NCBI GenBank assembly: GCA_902558895.1 | Contig: CACEFS010000010.1 | Coordinates: 1 to 41,555, forward strand | DNA from: an uncultured Prochlorococcus sp. | GTDB lineage: Bacteria; Cyanobacteriota; Cyanobacteriia; PCC-6307; Cyanobiaceae | Reading direction: 5' to 3' | DNA: 41,555 nucleotides | In this document: piece by piece, positions 7,107-12,930 of the stretch | Layout of the letters: the number at the start of each line of letters is the position of its first letter | Position numbering within the stretch: position 1 is the first letter of the stretch | The notes under the pieces: generated by a model | What the model saw: the letters and a program-made list of their open reading frames with translations, nothing else | The model's database searches: none | Told to the model about the DNA's origin: nothing | Translations under genes and position numbers: made by a program

Positions 7107-8117
7107 ATGCAATTTTCTGATAGATATCTAAGTATTTGGGTTTTCTTAGCAATGTGTATTGGATCTTTATCCGGTTATTTATTTCCTAATTTATCTCAAT
7201 TTATAGGCGGATTAGAACTCTCAAGAATAAATCTTCCAATAGCAATTCTTATCTGGGGAATGATTTTCCCAATGATGTTATCAATAGATTTCAAGTCAAT
7301 AATAAATTTGAAATATAAGATTAAAGGATTTTCTATTGTCCTTTTTATTAATTGGTTAATAAAACCAGTTTCAATGGCAATCATTGCAGCCTCTTTTTTA
7401 TATTTTTTATATGGTAATTTGATAGATCCTGTACTTGCTAAAGAATATGTTTCTGGAATGATTCTATTAGGAATAGCGCCATGTACAGCAATGGTTTTTG
7501 TCTGGAGTAATCTTGCTAAAGGCGATCCTTTATTTACTTTAATACAAGTAGCTATTAATGATCTAATATTAATTTTAGCTTTTCCATTATTGTCAAAAAT
7601 TCTTTTAGGATTTAACAGTATAGATATCCCGTTAGATACTGTTTTCGGTTCTGTAATAATCTTTATTTTGGTACCACTTTTTCTAGCAATATTTTTAAAA
7701 AATAAAATCTATAGCGAAAAAAAAATAAAAAGTATTTTGAATAAAAGTAAAAGTTATTCGTTATTTTTTTTAATTCTTACAGTCTTTTTATTATTCTTTG
7801 TTCAATCAAAATCTATATTACAAAATCCTATTCATATAATCTTAATTTCAATTCCATTAATAATACAGACTCTTTTTATTTTTTATTTAACTGCTTTTTC
7901 AATGAAGTTTTTTAGGCAAAAGTATTCTATTTCCTGTCCAGGCTCGATGATAGCCGCTTCAAACTTTTTTGAACTTGCAGTAGCTGTATCGATAACTCTT
8001 TTTGGTATTAATTCAGGAGCTGCTTTGGCTACCTTAGTTGGGGTACTAGTAGAAGTTCCTTTGATGCTTTATTTAGTAAATATTTCGAAGTCTTCCAAAA
8101 TATTATTTATAAATTAA
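7107..8117 (+). CDS. acr3: ACR3-family arsenite efflux permease
   Basis: The 336-aa protein has about ten predicted transmembrane helices and matches the ACR3/bile-acid-symporter-like family. Helpful motifs are the N-terminal YLSIWVFLAM, MIFPMMLSIDF, and the signature GIAPCTAMVFVWSNLAKGD with the conserved transport Cys (Cys126). It would extrude arsenite across the inner membrane. Placement directly after a phosphite/phosphonate importer makes sense: P-starved cells import arsenate by mistake, reduce it, and must export arsenite. An ArsM-like methyltransferase lies 30 kb away. The 3' end overlaps a convergent 55-aa gene by 11 nt. Confidence 0.85.
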   Translation: MQFSDRYLSIWVFLAMCIGSLSGYLFPNLSQFIGGLELSRINLPIAILIWGMIFPMMLSIDFKSIINLKYKIKGFSIVLFINWLIKPVSMAIIAASFLYFLYGNLIDPVLAKEYVSGMILLGIAPCTAMVFVWSNLAKGDPLFTLIQVAINDLILILAFPLLSKILLGFNSIDIPLDTVFGSVIIFILVPLFLAIFLKNKIYSEKKIKSILNKSKSYSLFFLILTVFLLFFVQSKSILQNPIHIILISIPLIIQTLFIFYLTAFSMKFFRQKYSISCPGSMIAASNFFELAVAVSITLFGINSGAALATLVGVLVEVPLMLYLVNISKSSKILFIN

Positions 8118-8274
8118 TATTTTCTTTTTCAAGTTTTTTCTTTAGTTCTAGTGGCATATAAGCAATATCTTTTTTAACTGCATCTATCGCATCTTTATAC
8201 TTTTGAGGATTAGATAAAAGCGTTTTTATCAAGTTGTATTGACTTTCTATTTCCTGAGAGGAAAATTTACTCAT
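8107..8274 (-). CDS. Tiny charged hypothetical protein (55 aa)
   Basis: An ATG frame encodes 55 aa (starts MSKFSSQEIESQYNLIKTLL, ends KKLEKENINL). It reads as two or three short helices with YMPLELKKKLEKE near the end, and has no membrane segment or Cys. It is convergent with acr3 and overlaps its last 11 nt. Repeat copy 1 lies about 30 nt upstream of its start. The in-frame coherence and low-ambiguity codons make it plausible; family unknown. Confidence 0.5.
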   Translation of the reverse strand: MSKFSSQEIESQYNLIKTLLSNPQKYKDAIDAVKKDIAYMPLELKKKLEKENINL

Positions 8275-8300
8275 TTTTAAAAACCTATTACTTTTTTTAT

Positions 8301-8320
8301 TTTAGATTGACTGTCAATTT
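8301..8320 (-). repeat. Cassette-border repeat, copy 1
   Basis: TTTAGATTGACTGTCAATTT contains the perfect palindrome ATTGAC-T-GTCAAT (8306-8318). The other four copies have CGAC instead of TGAC in the left arm. It lies between the 55-aa gene and the 85-aa gene and has no terminator hairpin. On the minus strand it reads ATTGACAGTCAATCTAAA, matching copies 2-4. Orientation is given as the strand on which the hairpin-bearing copies read repeat then terminator. Confidence 0.7.
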
Positions 8321-8371
8321 AATCTGTCTTTAAATATCAACTCCTAAAATCAATTTAATTTTTAAATTATT

Positions 8372-8629
8372 TTGGGTTACTTAAAAAAAAATTTTATTAA
8401 ATCACTTAAAATTAGAGGGTCCATATTTTTAATTGTGTTAATTATTGGATTTATTTACTCAAGTCCAAAATCAAAAGTAATTATTGCAAATTCTTTGACT
8501 TCTTCCGCTAAATTTTTAAACGAAACTTTAGAAACAACAGATAAAGATAGTTGGTTTTCTGAACCTGATTTCATTTTTAGTCTTAGGTTAAAATTACGAG
8601 AATTATTGAGAGGAACTCAAAGAGGTTGA
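8372..8629 (+). CDS. Small single-helix membrane protein (85 aa, TTG start)
   Basis: The TTG-started protein has a basic N-terminus, one strong transmembrane segment at about residues 17-30 (SIFLIVLIIGFIYSS), then a polar domain with a Trp-containing segment (DKDSWFSEPDF) and a basic C-terminal helix. Layout and residues such as the hydrophobic helix, a short Ser/Pro linker and a D-x-W segment recall the 70-aa protein at 9020-9232, suggesting distant paralogues. It is the only plus-strand gene in the repeat-bordered block, lying between copies 1 and 2. Function unknown. Confidence 0.5.
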   Translation: MGYLKKNFIKSLKIRGSIFLIVLIIGFIYSSPKSKVIIANSLTSSAKFLNETLETTDKDSWFSEPDFIFSLRLKLRELLRGTQRG

Positions 8630-8653
8630 GAAGGAGCTAAATGCTAATTATGG

Positions 8654-8670
8654 TAGATCGACTGTCAATC
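8654..8670 (-). repeat. Cassette-border repeat, copy 2
   Basis: TAGATCGACTGTCAATC is identical over its length to copies 3 and 4. The flank also matches copy 4: GGAGCTAA-TGC-TTAT-TAGATC can be aligned from 8634 onwards, so the homologous unit is about 37-41 bp here, though the hairpin is degraded. The TGA stop of the downstream-lying minus-strand ABM-like gene (8665-8667) is inside the repeat. Confidence 0.75.
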
Positions 8671-8973
8671 GTGATATCCAACTTTAGAAATAATATTTCC
8701 TGAAACAGGGTCAGTAACTCCAAGTTCTGGAGACAACTCTTCCATAAATCCTCTAACCTCATCAAGGTGAGCAATCATAGCTGGTCTTTGAGCTGAAATA
8801 GCTTCTGCACTTTTCCAGATCCCAACAAAACAGTAATCATAATCTCCAGTTTTAGCGATATATCTTTGAGTCATCCCCTCAAAACTTGTTTTATCTATTA
8901 CTTCGAAATACTTATCTACACAATCAGACTTTAATTTAAATCGAACAACATTCATGAAATTTTGAGCAGTCAT
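8665..8973 (-). CDS. ABM-like dimeric barrel protein (102 aa)
   Basis: The 102-aa sequence (NVVRFKLKSDCVDKYFEVIDK, then TGDYDYCFVGIWKSAEAI, AHLDEVRGFMEEL) fits the ferredoxin-like dimeric alpha/beta-barrel of the antibiotic-biosynthesis-monooxygenase superfamily. No catalytic residue set is diagnostic. It has no signal peptide, so it is cytoplasmic. Its ATG (8971-8973) immediately follows the seven-T tract of an intrinsic terminator in repeat copy 3, so it must be leaderless, promoted from within the repeat, or expressed by read-through. Its stop codon lies within repeat copy 2; the whole gene is thus framed by repeats. Confidence 0.7.
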   Translation of the reverse strand: MTAQNFMNVVRFKLKSDCVDKYFEVIDKTSFEGMTQRYIAKTGDYDYCFVGIWKSAEAISAQRPAMIAHLDEVRGFMEELSPELGVTDPVSGNIISKVGYHD

Positions 8974-8998
8974 AAAAAAAGAGGGTTTTTATACCCTC
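8974..8998 (-). terminator. Intrinsic terminator attached to repeat copy 3
   Basis: On the minus strand the 6-bp stem GAGGGT/ACCCTC (arms 8993-8998 and 8981-8986) with a 6-nt loop is followed by seven T (8980-8974). It should stop transcription coming from the cupredoxin/PDZ/70-aa gene set. The last T is adjacent to the ATG of the ABM-like gene. Confidence 0.75.
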
Positions 8999-9001
8999 CA
9001 A

Positions 9002-9024
9002 TTTTAGATCGACTGTCAATCAAT
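9002..9024 (-). repeat. Cassette-border repeat, copy 3
   Basis: TTTTAGATCGACTGTCAATC plus AAT is identical to copy 4 over 23 bp. It overlaps the stop codon of the 70-aa gene (TGA, 9020-9022) and is followed, on the minus strand, by a terminator hairpin and T tract. Confidence 0.8.
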
Positions 9025-9232
9025 AAGCAGTTCCTCCTAATTTCTCAAGTAATTCATACTTATCTCTTTTCTCATACCACTTATTTAAATCTTCTTCACT
9101 TACTGTTTTAAATAAAAATAAGGATATCTTTTCTAAATAATCAGCAATATAAATTCTTGAAATTGGGTTTAGAGAAACATAAATTATGGTAATTAAAACT
9201 AATAAAAGTTCAACTAGGAGTATGCGTTTCAT
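9020..9232 (-). CDS. Small single-helix membrane protein (70 aa)
   Basis: MKRILLVELLLVLITIIYVSL is a single N-terminal hydrophobic helix, probably an anchor since no cleavage motif is seen. The remaining ~48 residues are charged with a Trp (DLNKWYEKRDKYELLEKLGG). It shares layout with the 85-aa protein at 8372. It starts 8 nt after the stop of the PDZ gene and its TGA lies within repeat copy 3, followed by a terminator, so it closes a three-gene unit with the cupredoxin and PDZ genes. Function unknown. Confidence 0.6.
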   Translation of the reverse strand: MKRILLVELLLVLITIIYVSLNPISRIYIADYLEKISLFLFKTVSEEDLNKWYEKRDKYELLEKLGGTAY

Positions 9233-9240
9233 TCAGAAAT

Positions 9241-9810
9241 TTAAATTGAAGTTCCTTTTTTGAGCTTTGACGAGGAATCATTTTCTGGAAAAATCTGTTT
9301 TATATTTTCTGGAAAGAAAAACTCTAATTGCCTCCTTAAATCACCTTCATATAAATAGTCTTTTGTTGAGACTTTAAAAGTATCTCTTATTAATCGAACA
9401 TTTATTTTTTCCTTTTTACCTGCCTCATTAATTCTTGATAAAACTAATTTAATTGGCTTATCTTTTGGTCCTTTTATGAGAGAAACAGCTTCATTTATAC
9501 CCATTCCTTTAGTTGATTTGCCATCTATTTTTATGATTACATCATTTGGTTTAATGTCAGCTGAAGCAGCAGGTGAATCATTTATTACAGATTGAATAGT
9601 TAATTCAGCAGTGTCACTATTGAGAAAAAGCCTTATTCCAATCCCTGATATTTCCTTATCTTTTTTATGAGATAGTTTTTTATTAGTTTTCACACATCCT
9701 GCATAATCTCGTGCTTCTAAACATTTTTTATGTAATTCATCAGATATTTCAGCATTAACAGCAGTTGGTAAAGCGAGGGCAGCTAGTAATGGGAGTAGTA
9801 AGCGTTTCAT
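9241..9810 (-). CDS. Secreted PDZ-domain protein (189 aa)
   Basis: A clear Sec signal peptide (MKRLLLPLLAALALPTAVNA, cleavage after residue 20) leads into a short Cys-containing linker (CLEARDYAGC) and a PDZ domain at about residues 55-145. The PDZ shows IGIRLFLN (carboxylate-binding loop), INDSPAASADIKPNDVIIKIDGK and INEAVSLIKGPKDKPIKLVLSR. This is the CtpA/DegP type of PDZ, but no protease domain follows, so it is a stand-alone periplasmic peptide-binding module. It lies between the cupredoxin gene (4-nt gap) and the 70-aa membrane protein. Confidence 0.8.
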   Translation of the reverse strand: MKRLLLPLLAALALPTAVNAEISDELHKKCLEARDYAGCVKTNKKLSHKKDKEISGIGIRLFLNSDTAELTIQSVINDSPAASADIKPNDVIIKIDGKSTKGMGINEAVSLIKGPKDKPIKLVLSRINEAGKKEKINVRLIRDTFKVSTKDYLYEGDLRRQLEFFFPENIKQIFPENDSSSKLKKGTSI

Positions 9811-9814
9811 TTAT

Positions 9815-10219
9815 TTATTCAACAATAATTGAGCCTCCCATCCCAAAAGGTGCATGAGGAGAACAAACATAATAGTATTTCCCAGCTGATACACCCGTTG
9901 TGTTCCATGATAGTTTTCCATCTTGAGTTCCAGGGGTACCTGATAATGTCCCTTTGGTTACTTGATCACCGCCTCCACGAGAAAATTCAGTCTTTATATA
10001 AAACGGATGACTAAACGCATCAACATTAAAAACAATAGTATCTCCTTTATTAACAGTAACTGTAGGATCATTCCCACTTACAGATCCATTTTTATCTTTA
10101 CCACTAAGAATATAGTTTTCTATACTTTCTGCTGAAACATCAATAAAGTAAGTCTCTGACTTTGCATTCGCTGGAAATGAAAAACCTAAAAGCAAAGGCA
10201 ATAATAAAAGTGAACGCAT
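9815..10219 (-). CDS. Secreted cupredoxin (plastocyanin-like) copper protein (134 aa)
   Basis: After a signal peptide (residues 1-19, ending PANA) the protein has a cupredoxin fold: TVNKGDTIVFNVDAFSHPF and the C-terminal copper loop YYVCSPHAPFGMGG. The four type-1 copper ligands are His71, Cys119, His122 and Met127. It is not plastocyanin itself: it is longer and has an extra Gly-rich loop (SRGGGDQVTKGTLSG). A periplasmic or lumenal electron-transfer or copper-binding role is likely. It heads a unit with the PDZ and 70-aa proteins bounded by repeat copies 4 and 3. Confidence 0.85.
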   Translation of the reverse strand: MRSLLLLPLLLGFSFPANAKSETYFIDVSAESIENYILSGKDKNGSVSGNDPTVTVNKGDTIVFNVDAFSHPFYIKTEFSRGGGDQVTKGTLSGTPGTQDGKLSWNTTGVSAGKYYYVCSPHAPFGMGGSIIVE

Positions 10220-10247
10220 AAACTTAAGGAATTTACATAAACATATT

Positions 10248-10274
10248 AAAAAAAAAAGGAGCTAATTGCCCCTT
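10248..10274 (-). terminator. Intrinsic terminator attached to repeat copy 4
   Basis: On the minus strand AAGGGGC/GCTCCTT (7 bp with one G-U, loop AATTA; arms 10268-10274 and 10256-10262) is followed by a run of about ten T (10257-10248). It ends transcription of the DUF3303-like gene upstream of the cupredoxin gene. Confidence 0.75.
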
Positions 10275-10275
10275 A

Positions 10276-10298
10276 TTTTAGATCGACTGTCAATCAAT
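10276..10298 (-). repeat. Cassette-border repeat, copy 4
   Basis: TTTTAGATCGACTGTCAATC plus AAT, identical to copy 3. It begins a few bases after the stop of the DUF3303-like gene and runs directly into a terminator, giving a unit of about 50 bp (10248-10298). That size recalls the ~48-bp repeat PRE1 reported in Prochlorococcus islands; identity with PRE1 is not verified. Confidence 0.8.
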
Positions 10299-10302
10299 TA
10301 AA

Positions 10303-10623
10303 TTATCCCATCGCTGCTACTTCTTCAGCAAGTTGTTTATTTCTTAGAATAACTTCTTCATCATTAAAAACAGGAAGTACATTCCATTCAACGCCAAATT
10401 TTGCTCTCCAAATACCAAAATGTTCAGCCATTTTAAGATGACTGTCAGCTTTGCATGTTACGAAAACTTCTCCGGTTTGAGGAGCATGGACTCTACTTAT
10501 CAATTCAAAGCCGTCAAAATTATCCTTAGGTGCGCCGGAAGCAATATATTGTTCAAAGAGTTTGTACCCTTCAGATTGCGAAAGAGTATCTGGGATAACT
10601 CCATGAACGTGATAGTAAGCCAT
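10303..10623 (-). CDS. DUF3303-like small protein (106 aa)
   Basis: The protein shows YYHVHGVIPDTLSQSEGYKLFEQY, FDGFELISRVHAPQTGEVFVTCKADSHLKMAEHFGIW and FGVEWNVLPVFNDEEV, a pattern of DUF3303-like dimeric alpha/beta-barrel proteins of about 100 aa. It has no signal peptide and is probably cytoplasmic; the biochemical role is unknown. It is flanked by repeat copy 5 upstream (about 80 nt before the start) and copy 4 plus terminator downstream, so it is a self-contained transcription unit within the repeat array. Confidence 0.65.
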   Translation of the reverse strand: MAYYHVHGVIPDTLSQSEGYKLFEQYIASGAPKDNFDGFELISRVHAPQTGEVFVTCKADSHLKMAEHFGIWRAKFGVEWNVLPVFNDEEVILRNKQLAEEVAAMG

Positions 10624-10962
10624 AATTAAAATTCAATAGTGTAATTTCAATCTAAAAACGATAATTTAAAAAGTATTTAATTTATCTTTAAATTTAGATT
10701 TTTATATCGACAGTCAATCATCTATTTGCTGATTGATATCTCTCTCTCGACTTTATCTCAAATAATTTATGATTGGCTTCAGTTGTATGCCTGCAACTGC
10801 CTCATGACAACCATGTATTAATCCTAGGACTGGTAATTAAATAACAGTCTCAAAATTTGGTCCTCTACCCGAACTTTATTCTTCCTTAAACCGTACATTG
10901 TGATACTCATAAATAATATGCGTTGGTAGTTAGAACATAGGTGTAGTAAGTAAGAGGAAATC
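10624..10962. other. Intergenic region with repeat copy 5 and a possible RNA switch
   Basis: This stretch of about 340 bp holds no coding frame I can support. It contains repeat copy 5 (10701-10721) and, at 10826-10864, two mutually exclusive stems: GACTG (10828-10832) with CAGTC (10845-10849), or AGGAC (10826-10830) with GTCCT (10860-10864). Promoters for the divergent DUF3303-like gene and the 46-aa gene must lie here. Confidence 0.35.
10701..10721 (-). repeat. Cassette-border repeat, copy 5 (diverged)
   Basis: TTTATATCGACAGTCAATCA plus T matches the consensus except that the centre base is A instead of T and TAG is replaced by TAT. It lies upstream of the DUF3303-like gene and marks the right edge of the repeat array. 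No hairpin plus T tract is attached. Confidence 0.6.
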
Positions 10963-11103
10963 ATGAATAAAAGAGTTCCTTATACAATCATTCCTAAATA
11001 CTTTAGGACTATTAATGATATAGATAATGGAGCAAATATTAAAGTAATTTATTGGAAACTTAAGTGTGAAGAGAACCCTTCATATCGCGGCTGCGAAATT
11101 TAA
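10963..11103 (+). CDS. Tiny hypothetical protein (46 aa)
   Basis: ATG at 10963 follows a good Shine-Dalgarno (AGAGGAAA). The 46-aa product ends WKLKCEENPSYRGCEI; a Cys-Glu-x-Asn-Pro...Cys tail is, from memory, a pattern in many short Prochlorococcus proteins. The N-terminal part is polar with no membrane segment. It is the first of a plus-strand series leading to the MauE/DUF411 cluster. Function unknown. Confidence 0.55.
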   Translation: MNKRVPYTIIPKYFRTINDIDNGANIKVIYWKLKCEENPSYRGCEI

Positions 11104-11145
11104 AATATTGCTATGCTATTTAGATTAAAATAAAGATTATAAATA

Positions 11146-11388
11146 ATGAAAAATAAAGTTCTTCCTTTTATCAAAAAATACCCAATGAGCATTTTATTAG
11201 CGATTATTGCTATTAATTTATTCTCTATTGCTAGCAGTTTAAGAACAGAAGCTTATTTAAATAGGGAAAAGAATCTTTGTATTAAATATTTAAAACATCA
11301 AATAGATCGAGACACTCTTATCAAAAAGCTAAGAATAGTTAAGCAGGCAAATCCATCTAGTATTTGTGACTCTGTTCTTAAAAGTTAA
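11146..11388 (+). CDS. Small single-helix membrane protein (80 aa)
   Basis: Residues about 14-30 (MSILLAIIAINLFSIAS) form one transmembrane helix after a basic N-terminus. The C-terminal part holds two Cys (LCIKYLKHQ and SSICDSVLKS) that could pair by disulfide outside the cytoplasm. It starts 42 nt after the 46-aa gene and ends 3 nt before the MauE-like gene, so it is co-transcribed with it. Unrecognised family. Confidence 0.55.
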   Translation: MKNKVLPFIKKYPMSILLAIIAINLFSIASSLRTEAYLNREKNLCIKYLKHQIDRDTLIKKLRIVKQANPSSICDSVLKS

Positions 11389-11391
11389 AAA

Positions 11392-11844
11392 ATGCAATTA
11401 AAGTCTTTTACACCATTGGTTGCAGTATTTGGTACTTCATTTCTTATAACTATTATTTTGATTAAAAGTTTCCAAGTTTTTATGGGCATATCAATATGTC
11501 TTTTAGCGATGCTGAAGCTTATGGATATTGAAGCTTTTGGTTTGAGTTATAAAAAATATGATTTAATTACTTCTCGATTTAAAAATTGGATTTATATCTA
11601 TCCTTTTTGCGAATTATTAATTGGCTTATGTTTTTTACTATCTTCACCTCCCTCTTCAATTATTTTAATTGCTTTAATACTAGGAATTTTTGGAATGGCA
11701 TCAGTTTTTAAAGCTGTTTATTTAGATAAATTAAAATTAAATTGTGCATGCGTTGGAGGATATACAAAAATTCCTTTAGGAATTATTAGTTTTATTGAAA
11801 ATGTTTTAATGGCAATTATGAGTGCTTTGATTTTGATTAAATAA
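11392..11844 (+). CDS. MauE/DoxX-like membrane protein (150 aa)
   Basis: Four transmembrane helices are visible (about residues 8-24, 30-42, 68-102 with a break, 126-148). The segment LNCACVGGYTKIPLG between helices 3 and 4 has the Cys-x-Cys-x-Gly-Gly arrangement of MauE/DoxX-type membrane proteins, which are linked to disulfide or redox chemistry and often accompany DUF411 proteins. The DUF411 gene follows 61 nt downstream. A role in metal or thiol redox at the membrane is inferred from this pairing only. Confidence 0.65.
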   Translation: MQLKSFTPLVAVFGTSFLITIILIKSFQVFMGISICLLAMLKLMDIEAFGLSYKKYDLITSRFKNWIYIYPFCELLIGLCFLLSSPPSSIILIALILGIFGMASVFKAVYLDKLKLNCACVGGYTKIPLGIISFIENVLMAIMSALILIK

Positions 11845-11905
11845 CAATTTTATAAAATTTCATTTATTTTATTAATAGTTTTGAAAATAAGAATTCCTTA
11901 CTGAA

Positions 11906-12424
11906 ATGGCATTTAAGAAATCATTCTTTAAGAAGCATTTACTAAAGACTCTTTTATTTTCTGGATTTCTCATAGTAAATATATTTAATGCCCAAAAGAG
12001 TAGTGCTAAAAATCAAGATAATATAGATATACCTAAAGTCGTTTCTTATAGATCAGCATCATGCGGTTGTTGTAAGAAATGGGTAAATCATTTACGCCAA
12101 AATGGATTAGAAGTTGTTGATAACATTCTTGAAGATGTTTCGGGAATTAAAAACCAATATAAAATTCCCAATAATTTAAGGTCCTGCCACTCTGCAAAAA
12201 TAGGAAACTACGCAATTGAAGGACATGTGCCGATTGAATCAATCACCAAACTTTTTAAAGAAAAACCAATTATCTCTGGTATAGCAGTTCCTGGCATGCC
12301 TCTTGGTTCGCCTGGAATGGAAATGCATTCTCACGAATCACACTTGCATAATTATGAAAATTACAAAGTAGTTTCATTTAGTAATAGTGGCAAAACAAAA
12401 ATATTCGACAAAATTTCACCCTAA
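11906..12424 (+). CDS. DUF411 metal-binding-like protein (172 aa)
   Basis: After an N-terminal signal/anchor (about residues 12-34) comes the DUF411 core: VVSYRSASCGCCKKWVNHL with Cys53, Cys55 and Cys56, then SCHSAKIGNYAIEGHVPIESI (Cys94, His95, His107) and PGMPLGSPGMEM (129-140). A His-rich tail (HSHESHLHN) is visible. DUF411 proteins sit in copper-resistance loci and are presumed periplasmic copper or metal handlers. The neighbours (MauE-like, DUF3721-like, PepSY-type) support a metal or redox stress role. Confidence 0.85.
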   Translation: MAFKKSFFKKHLLKTLLFSGFLIVNIFNAQKSSAKNQDNIDIPKVVSYRSASCGCCKKWVNHLRQNGLEVVDNILEDVSGIKNQYKIPNNLRSCHSAKIGNYAIEGHVPIESITKLFKEKPIISGIAVPGMPLGSPGMEMHSHESHLHNYENYKVVSFSNSGKTKIFDKISP

Positions 12425-12447
12425 CAAAAATACTAATTTAATTAATA

Positions 12448-12669
12448 ATGACTTTTGTTTTTAGAAAGATAAAAATTCTTACTTTTTTCATTTTTATATT
12501 TCTTAATTTCAATTCATATTCACATGCTCATATGAAAGGAACATATTCTTCTGAGCAAGATGCTTTAAAAAAGTCATTAGAACTTGGTTGTTAAGGAACA
12601 CATAAGAACAAAGAGAAATGGCTTCCATGTGAGGATGAAAAAGAATTACATAAGTACCTAAGAATCTAA
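12448..12669 (+). pseudogene. DUF3721-like gene with in-frame TAA
   Basis: The frame opens at ATG 12448, encodes a signal peptide (about residues 8-24, then SYSHAH) and MKGTYSSEQDALKKSLELGC. It then meets TAA at 12592-12594. The same frame continues unbroken for 24 codons with GTHKNKEKWLPCEDEKELHK and ends at TAA 12667-12669. The pieces joined make a typical DUF3721-like protein of about 73 aa, in which the stop replaces an expected Lys (LGC-K-GTHK; AAA or AAG to TAA). Its final stop abuts the next ATG. It is either a very recent nonsense mutation, a sequencing error, or a read-through gene. Confidence 0.75.
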
Positions 12670-12930
12670 ATGCAAAAATTTAAACTTAGTAAAAGGAAAA
12701 TACATAGAAAAGTAGCTGCAATTTCTTCAATACCTTTATTAATTACTCTTATATCTGGGACTATCTATAGTTTTCTTCAACCATTAGGAGTAGATGCTTT
12801 TTGGTTGATCAAATGGCATACAGGTAATTTTGGCATTATTAATTTGCAGCCTTTTTATTCGATATTTCTTGGTATTGCATCGATAATCTCTGTAATATCT
12901 GGCATTAGATTATTACAAAAGAATTCTTAG
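12670..12930 (+). CDS. PepSY-associated-type small membrane protein (86 aa)
   Basis: RKIHRKVAAISSIPLLITLISGTIYSFLQ resembles the N-terminal helix of PepSY-TM proteins (residues about 10-36). A second helix lies at about 60-80 (FYSIFLGIASIISVISGIRLL), with a polar loop between that contains FWLIKWHTGNFG (His50). It starts immediately after the stop of the DUF3721-like frame (TAAATG). A membrane partner for metal or heme handling is plausible, since PepSY-type proteins often accompany DUF3721 and DUF411 genes, but unproven. Confidence 0.65.
   Translation: MQKFKLSKRKIHRKVAAISSIPLLITLISGTIYSFLQPLGVDAFWLIKWHTGNFGIINLQPFYSIFLGIASIISVISGIRLLQKNS

Noticed and set aside
8301-10721. The repeat read as a promoter (TTGACA ... 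TAAAAT)
   Set aside because: The spacing between the hexamers is 7 bp, too short for a standard promoter, and three copies lie at gene ends rather than in front of genes.
8301-10721. CRISPR array
   Set aside because: The spacing between copies is 0.3-1.3 kb and is filled with genes; no cas genes are visible.
12592-12594. Recoding (selenocysteine or pyrrolysine) at the DUF3721-like stop
   Set aside because: The codon is TAA, not TGA or TAG, and the family position expects lysine; a plain mutation or sequencing error is simpler.
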